DNA of 64,000 nt from JACKNG01 sp040220855 (lineage in GTDB: Bacteria; Pseudomonadota; Gammaproteobacteria; Ga0077536): positions 39,079 through 103,078 of the forward strand of contig JAVJVZ010000041.1 of NCBI GenBank assembly GCA_040220855.1, given 5' to 3'. Both the position numbers and the translations under genes were made by a program. The notes beneath the pieces are model-generated. The model was not told the DNA's origin. It did not search any database and saw only the letters and a program-made list of their open reading frames with translations. Numbering within the stretch: the stretch's first letter is position 1; each line of letters starts with the position of its first letter. This document shows, one piece after another, positions 44,157 to 51,763 of the stretch.

Positions 44157-45554
44157 ATGATGCGAGCACCCGGCATGGCGCGCGCTGCCAGCGTTTCTGC
44201 CGTAGTGCGCGGCCTGGCGGTGGCAAGCCTCGTCGTTCTCGCCGGCTGCGCGGGTTTCGACCCGCGACCGTTACCGACGCCCCCGCCGGCGCAGATCGAC
44301 GAATCCATCGTCAAGGACGGCGTCAAGGTGGCGGCGTCCATCCTCACCGACGAACAGGCGCGGCAGCATTACGGTGTCGACCTCGCGAGTCGGGGCCTGC
44401 AAGCCACCTGGCTGCGCATCCACAATGCGTCCAGCGACGGGCTGTGGTTCCTCGTCGCCGCCTTCGATCCCGACTACTACGCGCCGAACGAGGCGGCCTT
44501 CCTGTTCCATCCCGATGTCGCGGGCGAGCACGAGGCGCGCCTCTCGCAGCATTTTCGCGAGCAGGCCATCCCGCTGCGCGTCGAGCCGGGGGAGACGGTC
44601 TCGGGATACGTGCTCGCACCGCGCCACGAAGGCGGTCGCTACGTGAACGTCGAACTCATCGGCAAGAACCGGCGCCTGCAGTTCGGTTCGGCGCTCGCCG
44701 TGGCCGGCACGCGGCTCGATTTCGACGATCTCGAATCAACCTCGCTGTATGCCGACGACGATCGGCGCGAGCTCGATGCCGGCGCGCTCAGAACCGCACT
44801 GCGCGAACTGCCCTGTTGCACCAGCAACGCCGGCGGCGACGGGCACGGCGATCCGCTCAACGTCGTCCTCGTCGGTACGCAGGAAGAACTGCTGACCGCG
44901 CTCGCCCGCAGCGGCTGGTCCTTCACCCACGAACTCGACCTGCAGGGCGTCGGCCGCCTGGTCGGCGCGGCCATAGCCGGCACCCCGTATGCAATCGCGC
45001 CCATCAGCTCGCTCTACCTGTTCGGCCGCGAGCAGGACGTCGCGCTGCAGAGGGCGCGTACCGCGATCGCGCAGCGCAACCACATGCGACTGTGGTTGAC
45101 GCCCTACGATTTCGAGGGACGGCCGGTGTGGGCCGGGCAGGTGAGCCGCGACGTCGGTGTGAAACTCACCACGAAATCGCCGTCGTTGACGACCCACATC
45201 ATCGACCCCCTCGTCGACGAGACCCGCGAGTACCTGTTTCAGAGTCTGCTGGTCCATCACATGGTCGAGCGCTTCGGCTTCGTTGCCGGTGTCGGCGCGG
45301 CGCCGCCCGGCGCGCCGCGCTTCAACTTGACCGGCGATGCATATGTTACCGACGGACTGCGGCTCGTCGTCGTGCTTGCGCCGAAGCTCTTGCCGCCGCA
45401 ACAGGCGCGGAACTTCCACTGGCAGCAAGACACGGACCCGCTGAAGGGACGGTTCAACGGCGTGCCGAGCACCGATACGCAAGACCGAGAGGGCGTCCCC
45501 GGGACCGCGGGATTCAGCGCCGGCCCCATTCGCCACGAGGAACCCCGCCAATGA
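44157..45554 (+). CDS. LssY_C-domain lipoprotein
   Basis: A 465-residue lipoprotein (signal LVVLAGC). The C-terminal half carries the LssY_C domain: DPLNVVLVGTQEELLTALARSGW, LYLFGREQDVALQRARTAIAQRNHMRLWLT, VWAGQVSRDVGVKL and HIIDPLVDETREYL. In LssY the domain follows membrane phosphatase-like modules, so a link to phospholipid metabolism is plausible. The N-terminal half is unique. The gene ends in an ATGA overlap with the next, so the set is co-translated. Confidence 0.82.
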   Translation: MMRAPGMARAASVSAVVRGLAVASLVVLAGCAGFDPRPLPTPPPAQIDESIVKDGVKVAASILTDEQARQHYGVDLASRGLQATWLRIHNASSDGLWFLVAAFDPDYYAPNEAAFLFHPDVAGEHEARLSQHFREQAIPLRVEPGETVSGYVLAPRHEGGRYVNVELIGKNRRLQFGSALAVAGTRLDFDDLESTSLYADDDRRELDAGALRTALRELPCCTSNAGGDGHGDPLNVVLVGTQEELLTALARSGWSFTHELDLQGVGRLVGAAIAGTPYAIAPISSLYLFGREQDVALQRARTAIAQRNHMRLWLTPYDFEGRPVWAGQVSRDVGVKLTTKSPSLTTHIIDPLVDETREYLFQSLLVHHMVERFGFVAGVGAAPPGAPRFNLTGDAYVTDGLRLVVVLAPKLLPPQQARNFHWQQDTDPLKGRFNGVPSTDTQDREGVPGTAGFSAGPIRHEEPRQ

Positions 45555-47056
45555 GACACCTGCTCGTTAACCTGTACTGCCACACGGCCGGCAACGCTTC
45601 CGGCCGTCGACATCCACACGCGGTAGTACCCGCCCTGGTCGCGACAGCCGCGTTATGGGCATTCCTGGCGAGCGCGGCTGACGCGGCGGTAAGCGGCGCC
45701 ACCATCACCCACCTGTCTCCTGCTGGGACCGAGGAACGCTGCATCATTCTCGATCGCATGCCCGGTGCCACCTACAGCGAGCAGGACCGTGACGAAGAAC
45801 GCCGCTACTGCGACATCGATTTCAACGACGGCGATCACGGCCTGTGCCCGAAGGTCTTCAGCACGAGTCCGGGCACGCTGGTCTACGACATCGCGCGCGG
45901 TCCCTACAACGGCCGTGCCGAGATATTCGAGAACGAGCAATGCGCGCAGAGCAGCCCGGTCAAGCGCGGCGCACTGGGCAACCCGGTGATGTACAAGATG
46001 ACCATGAACGACGCCCATACGAGCGCGACGTTCGCCACCGCATCGCTGCTCTACTATCATTTTTCACGCTACCTGGATGCAGCGATACACGTTCCGGTGA
46101 GCGTCTACCGCTCGATGGACAAGGATGCGCACCTCGCACGGGTCTCGCGACGCGGTTTCGAGATATCCGCGCAGCGCAAGGGCGGCGCCATGAACCATGC
46201 CGGCTGGCGCATCATGCGCGACGCTGAGCAGGATCCGGCAACGTATCATCCTACCGACGAGCTGTTCACTGCCGATCGACAGCAGATCTACGGTGTTCTG
46301 CTGCAGCCCCCTGGCGATCGTTACGGGCCCGAGTTCAACGGCACCCGCCGTTCCGGCTGGGGGGCGGGACAGAGCCGCGACTTCCAACAGACCGCACCGT
46401 TTCGCGCCCTGCGCTCTGCGCGGCCGCTGGCCGAAGCCATCGAAGAGGGCGTTCACGCGGCGGTGGAGGACCCGGGCCTGCGCCATGCCATGCAGCACGG
46501 CGTAGCGCCCGAGCAGATGGTCTACTGGATGCAGGAACTCACCGAGATCACGCTCCTCGATTACATCTTCAGCCAGCAGGATCGCATCGGCAACATCGAC
46601 TTCCTGAGCTACTGGTACTGGCTGGAAGACGGCGTGGTGAAGCGCATGCCGGCGGCAGGTACGCGCATCCCGGAGTCGATCGCCGCGCACCATCCGCTGC
46701 GGCTGCGGCGCACACAGCTCAACGACAACGATGCCGGCGGACGCGTTCCGTATGCCAATTTCACCAAGCAGACGCAGATGCTGGAGAACATCCGTCATTA
46801 CTCGGCCGACACCTACCGCCGCCTGCTGCGCCTCGACAGCGACTTCGCCGCCGAGGGAGAACTCTTCGCCTACGTTCGCGACACCTTCGGATTGAGCACG
46901 CGCCAGTTCGAACAGATCGTGAAGAACACGCGTCTCGCGGCGGCAATTCTGCGCAATAGCTGCAACACAGGCCGACTACGCTTCGATCTCGATCCGCCGG
47001 ATTTCCTCGCGCATGGCGAGGCATCGGAACGGTCGCTCGATTGTGCGCACCCCTGA
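45551..47056 (+). CDS. Exported 501-residue protein of unknown function, possibly kinase-related
   Basis: A 501-residue protein in the same operon. A signal peptide (PALVATAALWAFLASAADAA) is followed by a cysteine-containing N-terminal region (CIILDRMPGATYSEQDRDEERRYCDIDF...GLCPKVFS) and a mixed body. The segment LLDYIFSQQDRIGNIDFL recalls the D-R-H-x-x-N catalytic loop of FAM20- or PI-kinase-like enzymes, but the histidine is missing and spacing is one residue short. No family match is certain. Neighbours with phosphoester functions make a role in phosphate chemistry of the envelope conceivable. Confidence 0.65.
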   Translation: MRHLLVNLYCHTAGNASGRRHPHAVVPALVATAALWAFLASAADAAVSGATITHLSPAGTEERCIILDRMPGATYSEQDRDEERRYCDIDFNDGDHGLCPKVFSTSPGTLVYDIARGPYNGRAEIFENEQCAQSSPVKRGALGNPVMYKMTMNDAHTSATFATASLLYYHFSRYLDAAIHVPVSVYRSMDKDAHLARVSRRGFEISAQRKGGAMNHAGWRIMRDAEQDPATYHPTDELFTADRQQIYGVLLQPPGDRYGPEFNGTRRSGWGAGQSRDFQQTAPFRALRSARPLAEAIEEGVHAAVEDPGLRHAMQHGVAPEQMVYWMQELTEITLLDYIFSQQDRIGNIDFLSYWYWLEDGVVKRMPAAGTRIPESIAAHHPLRLRRTQLNDNDAGGRVPYANFTKQTQMLENIRHYSADTYRRLLRLDSDFAAEGELFAYVRDTFGLSTRQFEQIVKNTRLAAAILRNSCNTGRLRFDLDPPDFLAHGEASERSLDCAHP

Positions 47057-47066
47057 GACCGGGCTG

Positions 47067-48122
47067 ATGGCATCGCCATCTCCGCACCCATGGGCGTGCC
47101 TCGCCGCGCTGGCGCTGCTCCTGGCGCTCGCTGCGACGCCTCACGCCGAGCCGTTGCGCGTCGCTGTCATCTCCGACCTCAATGGCGCCTATGGCACCAC
47201 GCGATACGCCGCCACCATCGACAACGCCATCGCGCGCATCATCGAACTCGATCCCGATCTCGTCATCAGTACCGGCGACATGGTCGCCGGGCAGCGGCGC
47301 CCGCACCTGGCGCGGCCAGAGATCGAGAACATGTGGCATGCTTTTCATGCGCATGTGAGCGCGCCGCTTGCCGCCGCGGGTATCCCGCTTGCCGTGACAC
47401 CGGGAAATCACGATGCCTCCGCCTATCCCGGTTTCGACCTCGAACGACGCATTTTCGACGAGCAGTGGCGTGCGAGAAGTCCATCGGCGCGCTTCATCGA
47501 CCGCGCGCACTATCCCTTCCGTTACGCCTTTGCGCAGGGTGGCGCGCTCTTCATCAGTCTCGACATGACCACGGCAGAGCACTTGTCAGCGGCACAGACG
47601 GTATGGCTGCGCGCCCTCCTTGCCGAGCACGGTGGGCGCTACGAATACCGCGTGATTTTCGGTCACCTGCCGCTATGGCCGCTTGCCGAAGGGCGGGAGT
47701 CCGAATACGTCGGAGATACCGAGCTGCAGGCGATGTTCGAGAAATACCAGGTCGACCTCGTGCTGAGCGGCCATCACCATGCCTTCTATCCCGGGGCGAA
47801 GGACGGTGTCGCATTCGTCGCGCAGTCCTGCCTCGGCGCCGGTCCGCGCACCCTGCTCGGTGCGCGGGAGATATCCCCGCGGAGCTTCAGCGTAGTCGCC
47901 CTGGCGCCTGATGGGGTGCACGTAGGCGCCTTCGCGGCGCCGGACTTCACGGCCTTGATCGACTGGCGCACCCTGCCGCGCGAGGTGCGCACACCCGTCG
48001 CCGTCCTCACGCGGGCCGACCTCGTGCCGGAAAGCGCCATCGCGCCGGCGGCACCCGAGCGCCTCGGGCCGGCACCGGACGCGTGGCCTGGCATCAGTAG
48101 AGATCGGCAGGAAAAGCCATGA
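47067..48122 (+). CDS. Exported metallophosphoesterase
   Basis: A 351-residue calcineurin-like phosphoesterase with a signal peptide (CLAALALLLALAATPHA). The metal motifs are in order: SDLNG (DxN in place of DxH), VISTGDMV (GD), TPGNHDAS (GNHD), IFGHLPLW (H) and LSGHHHAFYPG (GHxH). The first ligand change from H to N is unusual. It acts in the periplasm, perhaps on phospholipid head groups or nucleotides. It begins 10 bp after the 501-residue gene. The 3' end overlaps the convergent PLD gene by 29 bp. Confidence 0.9.
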   Translation: MASPSPHPWACLAALALLLALAATPHAEPLRVAVISDLNGAYGTTRYAATIDNAIARIIELDPDLVISTGDMVAGQRRPHLARPEIENMWHAFHAHVSAPLAAAGIPLAVTPGNHDASAYPGFDLERRIFDEQWRARSPSARFIDRAHYPFRYAFAQGGALFISLDMTTAEHLSAAQTVWLRALLAEHGGRYEYRVIFGHLPLWPLAEGRESEYVGDTELQAMFEKYQVDLVLSGHHHAFYPGAKDGVAFVAQSCLGAGPRTLLGAREISPRSFSVVALAPDGVHVGAFAAPDFTALIDWRTLPREVRTPVAVLTRADLVPESAIAPAAPERLGPAPDAWPGISRDRQEKP

Positions 48123-49626
48123 AGATGACGTCCTCGATGCGTTGCCAGAAATCCCTCGCCGGCTGGCTGGCGTGGACCTCCGCGCCGGCCGTCCATTGCA
48201 GCTCACCGTCGTCGCGACGGATCACGCGCCACGCGTTCTCCGGCAGCATGTCGCGCATCATCACCTCCGCCAGCACCTGCGCCAGCGCCGGGCTCTCGAT
48301 CACGACGCCCATTTCGCTGTTGATGGCCCACGAGCGGGGATCGAGATTCAACGAGCCGACGAACACGCGCTGCCGGTCGATGACCATCGCCTTGGCATGC
48401 AGACCCATGAAGTCCGATCGCACCGGAGGCGTATCCGCGAGCAGGGAATGTACGGCGGCATCGGGCCGTACCTCGTAGAGCTGCACACCGGCCGCGAGCA
48501 GGCGCGGACGCCACACCTTGTAGTGGCTGTTGACGGCCGGTACGTCATGCGAGGCCAGCGAGTTGGTGAGGATACGGTAATCGACGCCCGCGGCCACCTG
48601 CTCGCGGATGCGTTCGATTGCATGCGCCCCGGGTATGACGTAGGCATTCGTAATCAGCACCTGTTCTCGCGCGGTTGCGAGCAAGGCCCGGATCGCGACC
48701 GGCATGTGGTGCGCAACCTCGTCGGTGTCGGCACTGTCGGTATGCACGACGCTGGTTCCGGCGTGCAGGCTGCGGGGCAGATCCGCGAAGGCGGCACTCC
48801 AATCGGTCGCATCGAGCCATGACTCGGCGAGCTCGCCATCCGCCGCGCTGCCGCCGGGCAGCGCTGCACGCAGGCGCTCCATCTGGCCAGGCGTCACGGC
48901 AATGTCCAGCGCCGCGACGGGAACGACCCAGGCACTGTTCCAGAAGCGATCGAACACGCCCGACGCCTGGCGCGACACCGGCCCGATACCGAGCACGTCG
49001 AGATCGCGAAAGTTGAAGCTCGTCGCCAGCCCGAAGTAGTGATCGCCGATGTTGCGTCCACCGATGATCGCCGCATGGTTGTCCGCAATCATGAGCTTGT
49101 TGTGCATGCGCTGATTGGCCCGCTCGGCGTCCCCCGCGCTCTCGAGCACGCGACCGAGCAAGGAGCGTGAGCGCCACGCGTTGAACAACCGTATCTCGAC
49201 GTTGGGATGACCGTCGATCACGGCAGCGACGTGGTCGCGCAACGTCAGGTGGGTCTCGTCCTCGAGCATCGTGGAAAGATCGTCGACGAGGATACGCACC
49301 TTGACGCCACGATCGGCCGCCGCGAGGACGCGCTCGAGCAGCAACTTGCCGCTGGTATCCCCGAGCCACATGTAATACTGGAAATCGAGCGAGCGTTGCG
49401 CGGCATCGATCAGCGCCATTCGCCAACGCAGTCCGTCGCGGTTGGAATCGAGCAGTGAGAAGCCCGAGACGTCGGCGGCGCGGCGCGCCCGGAAGCGGTC
49501 TTCGACCAGCGCGAGCGGACCCTTCGTGGCGGCAGCGAGCGCAGCTGCGGGTGAGCCGGCGGGCGGGGCTTGCGAGGCGCGCTGCGACCCCGTGCAACCG
49601 CAGACCAGCAGCACGAGCAACGTCAT
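48094..49626 (-). CDS. Phospholipase D family lipoprotein (ClsC-like)
   Basis: A 510-residue protein with a lipoprotein signal (MTLLVLLVCGC) and ribosome site GGTGGAG. Both HKD motifs are intact: H175-K177-D182 in MHNKLMIAD...GGRNIGDHYFG and H410-K412-D417 in LHAKAMVIDRQRVFVGSLNLDPRS. The architecture matches ClsC/YmdC-type cardiolipin synthases, which make cardiolipin from phosphatidylethanolamine and phosphatidylglycerol, but ClsC is usually not a lipoprotein. It converges with the metallophosphoesterase gene. Confidence 0.9.
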   Translation of the reverse strand: MTLLVLLVCGCTGSQRASQAPPAGSPAAALAAATKGPLALVEDRFRARRAADVSGFSLLDSNRDGLRWRMALIDAAQRSLDFQYYMWLGDTSGKLLLERVLAAADRGVKVRILVDDLSTMLEDETHLTLRDHVAAVIDGHPNVEIRLFNAWRSRSLLGRVLESAGDAERANQRMHNKLMIADNHAAIIGGRNIGDHYFGLATSFNFRDLDVLGIGPVSRQASGVFDRFWNSAWVVPVAALDIAVTPGQMERLRAALPGGSAADGELAESWLDATDWSAAFADLPRSLHAGTSVVHTDSADTDEVAHHMPVAIRALLATAREQVLITNAYVIPGAHAIERIREQVAAGVDYRILTNSLASHDVPAVNSHYKVWRPRLLAAGVQLYEVRPDAAVHSLLADTPPVRSDFMGLHAKAMVIDRQRVFVGSLNLDPRSWAINSEMGVVIESPALAQVLAEVMMRDMLPENAWRVIRRDDGELQWTAGAEVHASQPARDFWQRIEDVIFMAFPADLY

Positions 49627-49813
49627 GACATGGCTCCACCGCGGGAGCCCGCTCCACTCGGCTGATGCCGCGCAGCGTCGATACCCTGCCCGGCCAGGCC
49701 GCAATGCAGCCATCGCGCGCACGGCTAGTGGCCAGCCCGGTCGCGGCACGCCGGCCGCCGCCGCGAGCATCATGCCGACAACAACCCCGGCGCGCGTGGC
49801 GCAGGCGCGGCGG

Positions 49814-50467
49814 TCAACCACCTTCGAGCAGCGCCCGCGGTACCTCGTACACCTCGGCTCCGTCGATGATCACGGTCCAGATATCGCCCTTCAGGTGCGC
49901 CTCGGCCTCGCGATTGGTCGCGTTGACGTAATCGGTCATGAAATTGATGGTGAACTGCTCGCCGCGCGGGCTCTGAATCACCACCGATGCCTGCCCGTTC
50001 TCCATGCGCAGCGCCCCGGCCGGGCACTGCCCGAACGCGGCATCCGCCGCCGCCTTGCACCTCAACAGCGTGGTGGCGTCGTAATCCCGCGTGGAGAACG
50101 GGGCGGTAGGATTGTCGTCGTCGTTGGGCTCGAGCGCAGCGGTGCTCCAGTAGACGAACACGCTTTCGTCGGGGAAACGGAAGATCAAGCCCTGGTCGCC
50201 CAGCCCGCTCTGACGATACACCCTGTGCCCGTGCTGATCACGGAAGTTACCGAGCACATTCCCCTCGGGAGCCAACTCGTGAGTGACGCCGTCTTCGCGG
50301 GTAATGGTGATGTAGCCCTGACGCTGGGCAAACGTGCAATGGAGCATCGTGTCCGTGTGATCGGATCCTGCGGGGTAGACATCGCAGCGCGCCGCCGTCA
50401 TGTCCGCCGGACTCGACATTGACCACGCCCACAGGACCACCAGCGTTCCGTGCAGCCATTTGTTCAC
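49814..50467 (-). CDS. Exported protein of unknown function
   Basis: A 217-residue protein with ribosome site GGGGTGAA. A short signal peptide (WLHGTLVVLWAWSMSSPA) is followed by a body with two cysteines (CDVYPAGSDHTDTMLHC and LRCKAAADAAFGQC) and many strands. No family recognised. It faces the 50731 gene across a 263-bp divergent promoter region. Confidence 0.7.
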   Translation of the reverse strand: MNKWLHGTLVVLWAWSMSSPADMTAARCDVYPAGSDHTDTMLHCTFAQRQGYITITREDGVTHELAPEGNVLGNFRDQHGHRVYRQSGLGDQGLIFRFPDESVFVYWSTAALEPNDDDNPTAPFSTRDYDATTLLRCKAAADAAFGQCPAGALRMENGQASVVIQSPRGEQFTINFMTDYVNATNREAEAHLKGDIWTVIIDGAEVYEVPRALLEGG

Positions 50468-50730
50468 CCCGGTTCACCTCGCTATTGCCGCCACCCTCGC
50501 TAAGCAATGCATATATACGCTCGCCACCTTGGCGAGGCAATCGCTCCTCGCGTCGGCTGCGCGGCTGCACCGCGCGGCGAAGGCCCGTGCTCCTTCCCCG
50601 GCTGCCCGTCGAAGCCCGGCAGCGTGAAGCACTCACGCGCGCCGCGGTGCAATCACGTACTCGACCCGGTGGATGCGTTCGTTGTAGCTTTCACCAACGA
50701 CGCCCATGAGCGGCCAGAGGAGAATCGGCC

Positions 50731-51336
50731 ATGTCACCGACGATGTTGTTACCTAGCCGCCTGGTTCTGCTGCTGATACTGGCGCTGTCGGGCGGCGCAA
50801 GCGCGGCCGCAGATTCGATGGACAAGGCCAAGGCCGCAACCCGCGATGCCTGGGAGGCCAACAAGGCGGCCGCCGGAGACGCTTGGGACGCGGCCAAGCG
50901 ACGTACCGCCGAGGCCCTGGAACAGGGCAAGGAGGAGGCCGAGCCGCGCCGGGATGCTCGCGGGATCGGTGCCGAGCGCCATTCCGGCCGGTCCCAGCAT
51001 CGTCGCCACGCCGGGAAGCGTGCGCAGATGGTCGATTACCTCGCTGCCGTGATTGGGCGGCGCCAGCATCACGATCCGGCCGAGCCGCGGAATCTCGTGC
51101 GCGGCGAGATAGTAGCGGACCAGGATGCCCCCCAGCGAATGCGCCACGAAATGGATGCGCCCACTGGCTGTTTCGCTGCACCGGGCGAGCCCTTCGCCGA
51201 CGGCTCTGCCGGCAAGCCGTTCGATGGGCTCCTCGCGCGACGGGTAAGCGACGTTGGCGACCCGGTACCCTCGCGCGGTCAAGGCATCCTCGAGCGGCCG
51301 CATGGAGCGTTCGGTCCGCCACAATCCATGCAGTAA
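50731..51336 (+). CDS. Exported helical repeat protein, 3' part replaced
   Basis: From an ATG at 50731 (ribosome site AGAGGAG) a signal peptide (VLLLILALSGGASA) is followed by a short helical repeat DKAKAATRDAWEANKAAAGDAW, then DAAKRRTAEALEQGK, like LEA/YtxH-type stress proteins. After about codon 70 (position 50940) the frame runs across the antisense strand of a lipase gene, with unnatural composition up to the stop at 51336. The original 3' end was therefore lost in a rearrangement that also beheaded the lipase. Only the first 70 codons look like a real gene. Confidence 0.5.
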   Translation: MSPTMLLPSRLVLLLILALSGGASAAADSMDKAKAATRDAWEANKAAAGDAWDAAKRRTAEALEQGKEEAEPRRDARGIGAERHSGRSQHRRHAGKRAQMVDYLAAVIGRRQHHDPAEPRNLVRGEIVADQDAPQRMRHEMDAPTGCFAAPGEPFADGSAGKPFDGLLARRVSDVGDPVPSRGQGILERPHGAFGPPQSMQ

Positions 51337-51474
51337 TACGACGCAATCCGCAGCGTCGACCGGCGCGGGACACGCTATCGCGGCGACGAGTATCGCGGTG
51401 ATGAGTGTGCACCGTCCAGGTGACGCAACTGCCCGGGTCGTTCGTTTCCTGAGTATCGAGCTGGTCGTTGTCAT
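50749..51474 (-). pseudogene. C-terminally truncated alpha/beta-hydrolase (lipase-type)
   Basis: A frame from 51474 begins with a signal peptide and CVVLLHGLWRTERSM, the family start, then the nucleophile elbow HFVAHSLGGIL and VMLAPPNHGSEVIDHL. The homology stops at IPARLG, near 50940, where family members usually go on for about 80 residues to the catalytic aspartate and histidine. The rest of the frame is the antisense strand of the 50731 gene. The enzyme is therefore probably inactive. The same junction cuts the other gene, so a deletion or inversion joined two genes tail to tail. Confidence 0.7.
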
Positions 51475-51763
51475 GCGGTCGCTGGTATGCCGGGGTTACG
51501 GGTACATGCGGCGAGCACGTTGGTGCTTTGTCACTGATACGCCGCAGCGTCACGGTTCCGGTGCGCCCCGGCATGCCGGGATGCGCAAGCATGTTCCCGT
51601 ACTGCCCGGCGTGCCGGCAGCGGTTATCATGCACGAAACGCGGGAAGCGGTGGAGACGCGAGCCACGCGGGCAGGTACGCTGTCGCGGAGTTCGAACCCC
51701 CGCAGGGGTGACACACCGGCCACCACCGTCCCCCGTGCCGTTGACCACGCCCGCTCGAAGACG

